From NCBI GenBank assembly GCA_934045075.1, contig OW203734.1, positions 17,961,680 to 18,025,679 on the forward strand: DNA of 64,000 nucleotides, given 5' to 3'. Of the stretch, positions 9,771 through 20,571 are shown piece by piece. Source of the DNA: Yponomeuta sedellus (lineage: Eukaryota > Arthropoda > Insecta > Lepidoptera > Yponomeutidae). The notes below the pieces were generated by a model. That model had not been told where the DNA came from. It ran no database searches and worked only from the letters and a program-made list of their open reading frames with translations. A program made the translations under genes and the position numbers. How positions within the stretch are numbered: the stretch's first letter is position 1; every line of letters starts with the position of its first letter.

Positions 9771-11654
9771 ATGGGTCAGTCGGAGGTTGAAAGTGAGGCA
9801 GATGATGGTCGGTTCACACCGCCACTTCCTAGACGTGGTACTGCTAGGATGATGGAAATGGAGAAAGGGCGTCACTCTAGGTCACGTATACGTAGAAAGA
9901 GATCAAGATCTTCTCCGGAACGTAAAGAAAATATGCGACATCATACAGATAGAAAAAAATATCGTGAGGATCGAGTTACACGATCACGCCCGCGTCAACG
10001 TCGCCGTTATCAACACCGCCATAGTGTATCAGGAAGCAGAAGTACCTCACGGTCATCTCAATGGAGTGAAAATACTGACCGCAGGCGGCACAGTGCGAGT
10101 ACAAAGCGAACAGCACGCGCAAGAAGTTCATCAAACTACTCCACGGATAGAGCATCGGTATCGAAGAGAAAACGCTCACGAAGAACATTCGAAGGGAGAG
10201 AAAATAACCTGGATACTTTACTGAAAAAGTTTATTGAAGTAATAGATGATAAGCACAATGCTAGCTCATTCGTAGGCGCACAAAACGTTATTCCTATTTT
10301 CGATCCTAGTTCAAAAGTTCAATCCGCAAAGGATTGGCTCCGTAAGGTAAATGAAACTGCTTCGATATATAACTGGCAGCAAAAACAAATCATCTATCAT
10401 GCACTACCTAAACTTGGTGGTCTGGCAAAAAGATGGTATGAGGGATTGCCGTCAGTTGACTTTACATGGGATCAGTGGCAACAGAAAATCCTAACATCTT
10501 TTCCCGATGATCGCAATTATGGTGACAAATTAACAGAAATGCTGGAACGCAAAAGCCGACGTGATGAGTCCCTAGAAGAGTATTACGTTGATAAGATTAC
10601 GCTTGTCAATGCCTGCGGTATTACCGGCAAAAACGCTGTGGATTGCGTGATCCACGGTATTTTCAATGACAATGTTAGGCTTAACGCTCAAGGGTCAGAC
10701 TTTCAAACTGTTACGGCATTGCACAAATTCTTACGTAACATATCAAATAAAAACTCAGGTCAACCGAGAAGACCATTGAATCCCATCAGACAAACCGTGC
10801 AGCAAGAGGCCAAAAATAAAGTAGAGTCGAATGAAAACAAATGGAGAAATACACGATGCTATAATTGTCATGAACTGGGTCACACGGTTACTAAATGCTC
10901 AAAGCCACTTAAAAAGTGCACCAAATGTATGCGACTTGGCCATACTCAAGATAATTGTCGTTCAACGCGTATGCCGATTGCAAGCGGCCAAAGTGAAATA
11001 AAGTCTCCAGACCCGTCATCGCAAAATGTTCTTAAAATAGCAGTAAACGATAGTGACAAGGACGAAAAGTACTTCAAAACGGCAACAGTTAACGGCTCAG
11101 CAATGAAGGCGTACGTTGACTTCGGTAGTCAATGCTCACTTATAAAGGATAGCGTAGCAAAAGACAAGAATCTCATTGTGTCAAAACTTAATCTACCCAT
11201 TTTGAAGGGCTTTGCTGCAGGAGGTGTAGAGCCTCTTGGAAGGGCGAGCATTAATGTGAAGATTGATTCGGTGAGTGCCGATATTAATGTATACATTGTA
11301 GAAGACGCTCTGCTCTCTACAGATGTTCTGATTGGACAGACATTTACAGAGCTTCCATCTGTGGTAGTGCATAAGACCAGCGAAAACCTTTACCTGTACA
11401 CTGACAATAACTCAACTGAAAGGGTGCAATTATACAACGCAAATGAAGTTTATGTCACTGGGGCCAACGTACTAGCGGTCGAAACAGACTCAAGTATTTC
11501 GGGACCGATATTCGTACCAGAGTGTGTATGTATGGATACAAAGGGTGAATATCTGATTGTTCAAGGACTTTATACTATTGAAAGGGCCATGGGCATGTTA
11601 TCGTCATTGGGCTTTCCAAAACGGGCACTAAGTTTCCAAAAGGCAAATTCCTAA
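9771..11654 (+). CDS. gag: Gypsy Gag with zinc knuckles and protease
   Basis: 627 codons from the ATG of MGQSEVESE. An in-frame ATG at 9687 would add 28 residues of a different, hydrophobic character, so 9771 is preferred. Order: an Arg/Ser-rich basic N-terminus (about residues 25-160), the capsid region (AKDWLRKVNETASIYNWQQK, KRWYEGLP), two CCHC knuckles (CYNCHELGHTVTKC and CTKCMRLGHTQDNC, about residues 364-400), and an aspartic protease with active site YVDFGSQCSLI and C-terminal TDVLIGQTF. DFGS in place of DTGS/DSGS occurs in some Ty3 elements. The end overlaps the pol frame by about 70 nt, so pol is probably made by a -1 frameshift. No canonical slippery heptamer is evident in the overlap. 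Confidence 0.88.
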   Translation: MGQSEVESEADDGRFTPPLPRRGTARMMEMEKGRHSRSRIRRKRSRSSPERKENMRHHTDRKKYREDRVTRSRPRQRRRYQHRHSVSGSRSTSRSSQWSENTDRRRHSASTKRTARARSSSNYSTDRASVSKRKRSRRTFEGRENNLDTLLKKFIEVIDDKHNASSFVGAQNVIPIFDPSSKVQSAKDWLRKVNETASIYNWQQKQIIYHALPKLGGLAKRWYEGLPSVDFTWDQWQQKILTSFPDDRNYGDKLTEMLERKSRRDESLEEYYVDKITLVNACGITGKNAVDCVIHGIFNDNVRLNAQGSDFQTVTALHKFLRNISNKNSGQPRRPLNPIRQTVQQEAKNKVESNENKWRNTRCYNCHELGHTVTKCSKPLKKCTKCMRLGHTQDNCRSTRMPIASGQSEIKSPDPSSQNVLKIAVNDSDKDEKYFKTATVNGSAMKAYVDFGSQCSLIKDSVAKDKNLIVSKLNLPILKGFAAGGVEPLGRASINVKIDSVSADINVYIVEDALLSTDVLIGQTFTELPSVVVHKTSENLYLYTDNNSTERVQLYNANEVYVTGANVLAVETDSSISGPIFVPECVCMDTKGEYLIVQGLYTIERAMGMLSSLGFPKRALSFQKANS

Positions 11655-14571
11655 GTAGAGCTCACCGTCTAACAACAGATACTGATCAGTTCACAGCGAA
11701 CAGTTCCGATGTACAAGCAATCAATCAGATTGGTCTGACTCAGCCGACACCAACGAAAACTGCGGCCAATAGAGAGATAACATTAGAGATGTTAAATGTT
11801 GGAGAAAAAATTGCACAGCCGGACAAAATGCGGCTATTGAATTTGTTAAATAAATATAGGGACTGTTTTGCGCTATCCATGGACGAATTGGGCGTTACAT
11901 CGGTTACCGAAATGCATATAAAATTGGCAGACGACACACCAGTATCATATAAACCTTACCGCTTACCCTTCGCGGAAAGAAAGATTGTACGCGACATGGT
12001 CGACGAGCTCTTGTCTAACGACATAATCACTGAATCTAGCTCTCCATATGCAAGTCCGATAGTACTCGTTAAAAAAAAAACAACGAGTACAGACTCTGTG
12101 TCGACTACAGGGCTCTGAATAAGAAAACAATTAAAGACCAGTATCCTATGCCTGTAATCGACGACCAGCTTGATAGACTTAGTGGAAAAAAATATTTTAC
12201 AAGCCTCGACCTTGCGTCTGGGTATTACCAAATTCCAGTCGCCGAAGAGTCTCGACATTTGACAGCTTTTATAACACCCGACGGGCACTACGAGTACACC
12301 AAAATGCCATTTGGCCTCGTTAATGCTCCGTCGGTGTTCCAACAAATGATTAATAAAGCGCTGGGAGCCCAAAGGTTTGACCTCGCCATCCCATATTTAG
12401 ACGATTTATTATCGGCCGCCACAAGTGTAGATGAGTCGTTTGGGAAGCTTGAGTCCATACTGCAACTATTACGTGACGCACACCTCACTTTAAACATAAA
12501 GAAGTGTCATTTCCTAGTTTCTTCGGTTGATTACCTAGGATATGAAATATCAGAGGACGGGCTACGACCGGGAGCTAAAAAGACTCAGGCAGTCTCGGAT
12601 TTCCCGACCCCTGTCAATGTACATCAGGTTCGCCAATTCGTGGGGCTTGCAAGCTTCTTCAGAAGATTTGTACAGAATTTTGCAAGCATTGCAAAGCCTC
12701 TTACAAGATTGACAAAAGCTGACGTTACGTGGGTATGGGGCCCAGAACAACAATCTGCATTTGATGAAATTAAAAAAAGATTAGTGTCACGTCCTATTCT
12801 TGCCTTATATAACCCTGAGTACGCTACGGAAGTACATTGTGATGCTAGCAAATTGGGCATGGGAGCGATTCTACTTCAGAAAACGGATAATAAATCACCA
12901 CTGAAGCCAGTGGCTTACTATAGTCGACAGACTACTAAAGATGAAGAGTTCCTACACTCATACGAGCTGGAAACCATGGCCGTGGTGGCGGCTTTGAAGA
13001 AATTCAGAGTTTACCTGATTGGCCTAAAATTTAAAGTGCTTACAGACTGCAGTGCTCTTCGTTCAACGCTAAGTAAACGAGACATGGTTCCGAGAATTGC
13101 TCGGTGGTGGCTTCAGCTCCAAGAATTCGATTTTACAGTCGAATATAAGCCAGGAGAAAGTATGAAGCACGCCGATGCATTAAGCAGGAACCCAACGGCA
13201 CATGAGAATGATCCAATAAGTCTAGAAATTCTTAACATAAGAACCGAGGATTGGCTACACACGGTTCAAATGTCGGACCATAAGATGAAACTTATCAGAG
13301 ACATCCTGGAAGCCAAAGATACTGATGTTAAAGAATATCGTAACAACTACATTGTTAAAAATGGACGCCTATTTAGACGCGTGGGCAATAGCCTCAAATG
13401 GGTGGTACCTAGTGGAGCTCGATGGCGAATCTGTCAGTTGTGCCATGATGAGTCAGGGCACTTCGGCTTTGACAAAACATTTGAAAAACTCAGTAGCGAT
13501 TACTGGTTTCCAAAGATGAAACGTTTTGTTAAGAAGTATGTAGCTGCATGTTTGAACTGTGCGTACAACAAAAAAGCAACGGGCAAGGAAACTGGTTATT
13601 TACATCCCATTCCAAAAGCAGATCAAGTGTTTCACACAATTCACATTGATCATCTTGGGCCCTTTGTTAGAAGCAAAAGGGGTAATTTTTATATCCTCGG
13701 AGTAATCGATGGGTTCAGCAAATTTATCTTTGTCAAAGCCGTACGAAACACAAAGTCGCGATCGACGATAAAAGTATTGGAGGACTTATTTTCAATTTTC
13801 GGTAGTCCCTCCGTTATAGTATCTGATCAGGGTACAAGTTTTAAGTCAGAAGAATTCAAGAAATTTGTTAACGCTGTTGGCTCCAAGCATGTTTTGAACG
13901 CTGTAGCTACGCCGCGGGCGAATGGACAAATAGAGCGGTACAATAGAACAATATTAACCTCTCTGGCGTCAATGAACCACGGATTGGACGAAGCCAATTG
14001 GGATCTCAACTTACCAAAGCTACAATGGAGCCTAAATAACACAGTCAATGGGGGCATATGCAAGACCCCGGCACAAGTTGTGTTTGGACGACGTACTACA
14101 AATCCCTCAGAGGGAATAATTAGCCAACCATTACATGAGGAGCGTACGGCTGAGAAACAAAATGAGGATTGCGGATTAGAAAATCAAAATACCGAGACGA
14201 TGGAGAATACTAGACAAGACATTCGAGAAGAAGTCAAACGACATATTGAGCAACGACAGGAGAAAATGAAAACGCGATATGACTCCAAGAGGGCGCCGAC
14301 GAAGCGCTTTAATCTGGATGATCTAGTGATGATACCCAACTATTGCCATGTGAAGGGGAAAAGTTCTAAACTAGACCCGAAGTTTAGAGGCCCCATGAGG
14401 ATTACAGCAGTTCTTGGCAATGATCGCTATGAGGTTTCGACGGTTGAAGGGCATGCTGGACGAAAGTATAAAAACATTTTTCCAGCTGATCATTTGAAGT
14501 CATGGATAACCTTTCACTCTCCTCCGACTGATGATGATGAAAGTTTTTCTAACGATTCTGATATAAATTAG
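11582..14571 (+). CDS. pol: Gypsy Pol: reverse transcriptase, RNase H, integrase (one frameshift)
   Basis: Open in the -1 frame relative to gag from 11582 to the A10 run at 12071-12080. The rest continues in another frame to the stop at 14569-14571, so one base is missing (or two extra) in the homopolymer. RT: SLDLASGYYQIPV, MPFGLVNAPSVFQ and the catalytic YLDD box (IPYLDDLL, near 12390). RNase H: VHCDASKLGMGAIL, SYELETMAVV, LTDCSAL and HADALSRNP. Integrase: HHCC zinc finger (HDESGHFGFDKTF ... CLNC), catalytic core HIDHLGPF, SDQGTSFKS and RANGQIERYNR (D,D-35-E), then a basic C-terminal domain. No chromodomain is seen. Since the LTRs are identical, the frameshift is either a very new mutation or a homopolymer sequencing error. 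Confidence 0.9.
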
Positions 14572-14707
14572 GTTTTTAATAAAACAAGTTAAAATGTAAA
14601 TATCGTATACCGGCACTTACCCATATCCTACCCTTAGTCCTATTTAGGTGGAGGAGGCCGAGACCAATAGGTTGGTTCACGGTACCCACCTACTGCTGCT
14701 GTACATT
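14572..14707 (+). other. Gypsy sequence between pol and tandem repeats
   Basis: Short non-coding stretch after the pol stop, ending where the 84-bp repeats begin. It contains AATAAAAC just after the stop. Confidence 0.5.
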
Positions 14708-15262
14708 AAGAAGAGACATGCATATTAGGCCGAGATCCAAGGGTGATGAGCGGTTTATGCGAAACTCTTTCCACGTTGTTTAATGAATATGAAGAAGAGA
14801 CACGCATATTAGGCCGAGATCCGAGGGTGATGAGCGGTTTATGCGAAACTCTTTCCACGTTGTTTAATGAATATGAAGAAGAGACACGCATATTAGGCCG
14901 AGATCCGAGGGTGATGAGCGGTTTATGCGAAACTCTTTCCACGTTGTTTAATGAATATGAAGAAGAGACACGCATATTAGGCCGAGATCCGAGGGTGATG
15001 AGCGGTTTATGCGAAACTCTTTCCACGTTGTTTAATGAATATGAAGAAGAGACACGCATATTAGGCCGAGATCCGAGGGTGATGAGCGGTTTATGCGAAA
15101 CTCTTTCCACGCTGTTTAATGAATATGAAGAAGAGACACGCATATTAGGCCGAGATCCGAGGGTGATGAGCGGTTTATGCGAAACTCTTTCTACATTGTG
15201 TAATGAAAATGAAGAAAAGACACGCATATTAGGCCGAGATCCCAGGGTGATGAACGGTATGT
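14708..15262 (+). repeat. 84-bp tandem repeats in the gypsy 3' region
   Basis: The landmark GGGTGATGA recurs at 14741, 14825, 14909, 14993, 15077, 15161 and 15245, a fixed 84-bp period, giving about six and a half units. Inner units are nearly identical and the last one has more changes. 84 is a multiple of 3, so one forward frame (unit MSGLCETLSTLFNEYEEE...) and one reverse frame stay open across the whole array (about 187 and 173 codons). I regard it as a non-coding minisatellite inside the element, but translation of the forward frame cannot be excluded. Confidence 0.9.
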
Positions 15263-15981
15263 GCGCGAGCTGTTACGTGATAAGAAATAAAGAACGTGTT
15301 ACATGATGACCCTGTCCAACTACTATAAAGCGGAGGAGTGATTTGAATATTGAAGATGATAAATATGATAACCTATTGAAGTTATTTTTATGTGCCAATT
15401 ATTTACGCGATATTAGAGTCAATTCAATTACTGTAACTTGCGTTATGTTTCCAAATTGTAGTGCAATGTTTGAGATGAAAAATTATGTTTTAATTTAGTA
15501 TTATTTTAGTATTTGCAACAATACGTAGTAGACTTTACTATACTTGTATTGTACCAGCTGTAACCTAGCTTTATAGGTTTGTCCAACACTGTCAACAAAC
15601 ATTAGTAAATATCTCCATAATGCTAGTTTACAATTTTTTTTTTTTTTGTATTATAATTATTGTGTTGATTAACATATTGTATAAGTATTTAGTTTAACTT
15701 AAGAGATACTATGTATGAACCATTTACGTATTCCAAAGTAAGATACTTGAGTTACACTAGCCTGTGGGAGCTACCTAATAGCGTACTCTGCTTACCTACT
15801 TGATAGATTTATGATTTCCACATAATGTGTTTTGACTGATAGATTTAAGATTTTGTGAACCTGGATTCTTACTTGTTGAAATCCGAAGGTATGTAATTAA
15901 TTTGTGTATGAGGTCATACAACACCTAGTTTTGAATGGCCGGACATTTGGAATGAGGGCATTCCATAGCAGGTTGGCCGAC
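15263..15981 (+). other. Gypsy 3' non-coding region
   Basis: AT-rich, no coding frame. The 20 bases before the 3' LTR (ATAGCAGGTTGGCCGAC at the end) are not a purine-rich tract, so a standard polypurine primer is not visible. Confidence 0.5.
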
Positions 15982-16227
15982 TGTTAACAATCGCATTTTT
16001 ATGTAAAGTCCAATACTTTGTTTATGTTAAACATTTAAATCTGAAGGAATAAATATGTCAGCATACAACTCTGTGTTCAAAAATAAAAAAGGGAATATGT
16101 AAGTTACTCTGTGAAAAAATGTCATGTGTGGTTTTGGCGTTGTGGAAGGAGGTTTAAATTGTATCTGAAAAAGCAATAAATAGTGACTACGAACGGCTCT
16201 TGTTTGATTTGAGGAAGGATTTTAACA
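15982..16227 (+). repeat. Gypsy 3' LTR
   Basis: 246 bp, identical to the 5' LTR, followed by the AAAG target duplication at 16228-16231. Confidence 0.92.
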
Positions 16228-16537
16228 AAAGGAAGGCGTATAAAGACGTAAAAAGTACCAAATATTGACAACTGCGGTACTGAATGATTTCCTGTACCAT
16301 AAAACACGCAACAAAAGCTGTCATCGATTAACTGACGCTATTACTGTATGCGTGTGACAAGGATAGAGATAATAATCGCTCGCTATCGCAATGTAACTCA
16401 GTAACGGTCAGTTTGTTTACTTCCTTTAACTCGTCTGATTGTCCTTAGTTTATGTAAATGTTCGAAGCGCCGCGAACTTTAGATTCGTTGATACCTAAAT
16501 ATCCTGGTGTAAGTAGATATATATATATACATAGACG

Positions 16538-16662
16538 AACAACCGACGACGCGAGCTCCGTCTCTGCTCACCATGATTAAGCTCTGCGAATCAGAGCGAA
16601 ACCTGGTCGGACTCTTCCGATATAACAACTCCCGTAAGTAGATCCGGACTAAAAGTCTACAA
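16538..16662 (-). repeat. Dispersed retroposon family E
   Basis: About 120 bp matching 21426-21549 in reverse complement (shared blocks GAGCTCCGTCTCTGCTCACC and GCTCTGCGAAT). The copy at 21422 is flanked by 12-bp target duplications, so this is a mobile family. No tRNA-like head is visible. Confidence 0.7.
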
Positions 16663-17209
16663 TATATACAATATATATATCTCTAGATAAATTATTTTCA
16701 TGTTTTTTTTTATTGTATCGTTTTTGTTTTGTTGTTTTGAGGTTACTATAAAAAGAGTTATTGTCGTTATTTTATTTATTTGTTATTTCGAGATCCCATG
16801 GTTTTGAAATGGCAAGCTCAATATTAGAAAAGTATTGTTACTTCGGTACCTAGTTAAATCATCCAACTGGGACAAAATCTTTGAAAAGAAAATAAAACAA
16901 AATTACTGGAATTTTCCGGGAAGTACTTATGTAGGTACCGTACATATAACACTAGGGATTTGTATGTACTTTAGCAACACAAATTAATTTGCTATCATAC
17001 CAAATATAGACACAAATATTTTTTCTGGTTTACGGGAAGAAAAGTTTGATTTTAGGTATTCATATCTTCGTAACTAAATATATTTGGTACTTAGGTGTCT
17101 CCTCTACTATTGGAAGTTATAGTATTTCGGGTTATGAACTAAAATTGGGTTTCCAAAAGTCGGGTCTCCCACACTGGCGCCGGCCAACTGCGCGGCCTCT
17201 CAGAACCTA

Positions 17210-17414
17210 AGACGGAGTTTACACGTTCAGTCTGGCGTCAGTTCAGTCCGTGACCTTGATCAAGCTCAGATTGATGCCAAACTGATGAAACAATCAAAAT
17301 ATTCGAATATCCGTCAGTCTAGATCGTCAGTCCACTGAATAGACACTCAGTCTGCCGTCAGTCTAACCAGACTGATGAAATTGACCGACCAGACTGAACG
17401 TGTAAACTCCGTCT
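17210..17414. mobile_element. 205-bp MITE with 27-bp perfect inverted ends and TA duplication
   Basis: Starts AGACGGAGTTTACACGTTC and ends with the exact reverse complement. TA occurs at 17208-17209 and 17415-17416. The interior is built of CAGTCTG/CAGACTG-like motifs. A TA target site fits Tc1/mariner-type mobilisation. Confidence 0.85.
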
Positions 17415-18199
17415 TAGACGTCACGATAGCGAACAAGATTACAAGACCCGCCGGACGCGTTTTAAACCAGCCTAGGTTTAAACATCTCTTTGTAATTTCT
17501 TCAAGAGTTTGAGTAATTCAAAAAGTAATATGCCTAGTTTTTGTACTCTATACTTGGAATTACAATATTTTTTATATCTTAAAGATTCTCACTATAGATC
17601 AATCTATCTAGTTACCGGTTGCATTAGGTGGAAGAAATCTACTTGTATTCAGCAGTAAGCTGAAAGTACCTACATTGAGGGGTACTAAATAAGAGAAATA
17701 GATACATTGATCTATCTATAGTATTCCTCACTTCTAGGGTTCACAAGTAACCCTTATACCTAGTACCACATGCCGAATTGTCCGCCTGTCTGCATCTGTT
17801 CGACCGAACCAGAAAGCTGACAACACGGTAGTATAAAACCGTAAAAAAATCGTCACCCCTCGTTGGATTAGTCGTTTCAAAATGTTGTGGGAGGGGGGAA
17901 ACTATTTTCTATTCAGGGATCCAGAGGAAACTTCTTCCTCTTCTCCCGGTTAAACATCTGTTAACAAACGTCGGCAATAGCACACGTGATTATAATGAGA
18001 TAAAAATTAAAATATAACAGCTAAGGCTATTAGTCGATTAACTGATAAAACGAAAACTTCCTACAATTTTTTAGTTTCGTAAACAAGCCTCGTTTGCTAC
18101 TGAATCATGCGGGGTCTGACGAACTAAGCTGGTTTTTACAATTTCGAACTCGACACAGCTAAAACTGAAGGCATCAATTACTATCATAGGTTTAATTAC

Positions 18200-18360
18200 C
18201 TTCCAACTTCCCATACATTGTGGTGCTGAGGTACAGCAGTTGGCCGCACGCAAACGGTTCATTGTATCAGGGTTTACAAATGAATCGCATGAAAAGTGAT
18301 CCATGCAGATGTATCTATTATATAACTCCTTTTCGCTCAGCGAAGCCAAATTATTGTTAC
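18200..18360 (-). CDS. THAP-domain exon 2 of the P/THAP9-type gene
   Basis: The minus-strand exon lies between acceptor TTTTTATTTCAG and donor AAG|GTAATT, 161 nt. It encodes the second half of a C2CH THAP zinc finger, with ICMDHFSCDSFVN carrying the final Cys and His and NRLRAANCC in the place where THAP domains have the conserved C-terminal motif. Joined to exon 1 it gives exactly 91 codons in frame. THAP domains bind the ends of P elements and occur at the N-terminus of their transposases. The alternative reading through the donor stays open to 18071. Confidence 0.75.
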
Positions 18361-18619
18361 CTGAAATAAAAATAGTGGGTACTTAGGCGTACTTAACCTG
18401 TAAATATCTGCGTGTGCCGACCTAAGAGAGTTTTGTATTAATTTGGAAAATTTATTAGATAACAAAATTGCCCAGAAAAATATTACACGCCTTCTATTAG
18501 TTCGTTACAACAACTACGAGAGTAGCTCGATATTATCAGCATCCTGGCTGTCCTAAAAGCATAGGAAAGCAAAAAGCGCGCCTAAAAAAAGTCTAAACGT
18601 AGTGTCGTATCTAAATGAG

Positions 18620-18657
18620 CATTGTGCGTGCCTTGAGAGTTCAAGGCACGCACAATG
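18620..18657. repeat. Perfect 17-bp hairpin
   Basis: CATTGTGCGTGCCTTGA, then a 4-nt spacer, then its exact reverse complement. Next to it GAGTATACAA is repeated with small changes. It may be the tip of a decayed foldback. Confidence 0.6.
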
Positions 18658-18726
18658 AGTATACAAAGTATGAGTATACAATGCAGTTTTATACAATAAG
18701 TTTTTTACAATAATATCAGCCACTAG

Positions 18727-18832
18727 TCTAGCAAGCCTCCACCAAGTGAAGTATGGCCTATACCTTCCTTTGGGTAGAGACCTGTGCCCCTCAGTGGGGA
18801 CATAATGGGTTGATGATGATGATGAATTCTTA
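18727..18832 (+). repeat. LINE 3' end, (GATGAT) tail family
   Basis: AAGCCTCCACCAA, GTATGGCC and GTGGGGACATAATGGG, then TTGATGATGATGATGA. The same 3' end occurs near 48400, 52600, 54472 and 55500. This is a 5'-truncated non-LTR retrotransposon tail. Confidence 0.7.
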
Positions 18833-19017
18833 AAAAATAAGTACCTACATAATATTTTGTCAAATATATTGAAATCGGCTCGGCACATATAGATTTTTTT
18901 TGGAAAAATGGCGGTGGTGTGGGTTTGACAAAACTACGTCTTATTAGAACCACAAAATAATAAGAGCCTCCTTTAGTACAAGATTTGATTCTCAATGGCA
19001 ACGGGTATATCACTTAC

Positions 19018-19129
19018 CACATGCGTCAATCCATTGTTCACATCTTGGTCTGTTTTTCACGGGAAAACGAAAAATACGTTTCGTTTCACCACGATTCGTA
19101 CAATTAATATACTGGCACCTGTGAGTCAT
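19018..19129 (-). CDS. THAP-domain exon 1 of the P/THAP9-type gene
   Basis: Begins with the ATG of MTHRCQYINCTNRG at 19129 and ends at donor G|GTAAGT. It encodes the first Cys pair (C-x4-C), the basic stretch, RFPVKNR and the conserved Trp in RCEQWID of a THAP zinc finger. It splices in frame to 18360. The orientation and order match the transposase body at 8378-5932, now about 7.8 kb further away because of the gypsy insertion. No stop or frameshift is seen in either THAP exon. Confidence 0.75.
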
Positions 19130-20514
19130 GGTGGTCGTAAATAGTAGTCAAGTAGAAGAAATCCACATATAACGAAAACGATAAAGAAACAGCAAACAAA
19201 TCTGATTGTTTAAAATTCAATGGTTTAATGTGTAGGTATGTTTCAAACTTTGAACCAGTGTAGTATTGTGTCGGTCATGTACGAAGTACGATTAAGATAC
19301 GTTACCATGCAATGACCGAAAGGAAACGTTTCCCAGTGATAATCGGACATTCGGTCTATTCGTTCATTGCTCTCGCGATCACGGATTGGCTGAATGAATA
19401 AATGAACCGGACCGGGTGACCGAATATGGCCGAGAGCGAACGAACGCTGCATGAGAGTGTGGTGATTGAACTGAACGGAGCGAAATTGTTTCGATTGGCC
19501 TCCTTTCAGCCGGGCGGTCTTTTCCGAACTTTAGAAGTAGGTCGTATGTCCTAGCAATAAAGATTGTTTTTACTTGTTTTGTTTTTTGTTTCATTCATTG
19601 TGTCAATTCTGCTGGTTCGCGCGCTAATCCAAGTAGGTACTTTTGTAAAAGTAATACTAAAAGTGTTGTTGTCTTGATGTTAGTTTCTCTAACGAATATA
19701 ACATAATATTTCCACTGTGTTATTATAGTGAATTATTGGTGAAGGAGATTTTTCTGTTTCGTGCGCTTTGGGACGCTTATTTCTGTGGTAGTAATCTTGT
19801 TCTGCGAGCTACTTTTGTTCTTTGCAAATAACAAAAGTAGCTTACGAAAATCTAGATGGTAATAATTATTTCATTGTACGTAGGAAAAAAAACTTTTTTT
19901 AAAAAATATTTTTTGATTGATTTTTATCATAGTACTTATAATATAATGGTGGCACGGCAACATTAAAAATATTAATCATAAATTAATGGTCCTGTAAAAA
20001 TACAGATATTAAAAAAAAGCATATTTTATGGCTGAAAGGTCAAAACGTGAACGTTGAGATGGTTCTACTTTGAGGTCCTCATAGTCCTAATAGTACTAAT
20101 ATACCGTACTAGTACATTGTCTCAAATGTAACAGTACGGAGCGATCTTTATGATGTCCGAGCAGGCCCAATACTAAACCAGTGTGACCATCTCAAAAGTA
20201 GAGAATCTGCCACACACTGCGCTATAAATCTGCCAAACATGACGCCAAAAATATGCCTATATTATCGAAAGATGTATTATGAGGTGTATCTATTATGGAG
20301 ATGGAAAAAGTCAAATTAATTATGTACATATCAAAAGAAAATTATTTAATAAATACAAAATTTACAGGTAAACAAAATTGGCACAACAATTACACTGTAG
20401 CTAAGTTGGCCTCAAAATTTTCATTTTCTGTATACATTGATTTTGAAACAAATAAACAACAGTTGATTGGAAACCTAACAAAGGTGTTAGGAATATTAAT
20501 CCTATTCAAATCCC
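19130..20514. other. No gene recognised; upstream flank of THAP exon 1
   Basis: The part from 19240 to 19600 is less AT-rich and has ATTCGGTC-like and GAGCGAACGAACG motifs, with AATAAAG near 19557. It could be a promoter region or an old LTR, but I find no matching ends. A 13-bp hairpin (AGCTACTTTTGTT) lies at 19809-19843. The remainder is AT-rich without features. Confidence 0.4.
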
Positions 20515-20571
20515 GAATGGGTTCGAATCCCGGCATGGGTGGAATTTTTAGCCTCTAAATAGGTTTTATAA
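20515..20571 (+). repeat. Family-A fragment
   Basis: The last part of the tRNA-like module (GGTTCGAATCCCGGCATGGG) plus the trailer TTTTTAGCCTCTAAATAGG. Only about 55 bp. Confidence 0.7.

Larger units (their letters stand above)
8417..16227 (+). mobile_element. Full-length Ty3/gypsy LTR retrotransposon
   Basis: 7811 bp between two 246-bp LTRs that appear identical base for base. The LTRs start TGTTAACA and end TTTTAACA. The 4-bp AAAG occurs at 8413-8416 and 16228-16231, a target duplication of the size Ty3/gypsy integrases make. It carries gag-protease and pol in overlapping frames, a tandem-repeat region after pol, and no env-like ORF that I can recognise. No canonical primer-binding site or polypurine tract is obvious next to the LTRs. 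It is inserted in the opposite orientation in the intron of the P/THAP9-type gene. Identical LTRs mean very recent insertion. Confidence 0.95.
16232..18199. other. Intron-like DNA of the P/THAP9-type locus
   Basis: Apart from the repeats listed separately (16538, 17210), nothing coding is recognised. The THAP exon at 18200 ends in phase 0, but the transposase body at 8378 starts one base before a codon. A small undetected exon in this interval, or a different splice site, is therefore needed to join them. Confidence 0.45.

Noticed and set aside
14706..15227. Antisense 173-codon frame in the gypsy element
   Set aside because: Open only because the 84-bp repeat unit lacks stops in that frame.
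14708..15262. CRISPR-like array
   Set aside because: Units are contiguous 84-bp tandem repeats without unique spacers, inside a eukaryotic retrotransposon.
19240..19600. Solo LTR
   Set aside because: Composition and AATAAAG are suggestive, but no TG...CA ends with a target duplication could be found.
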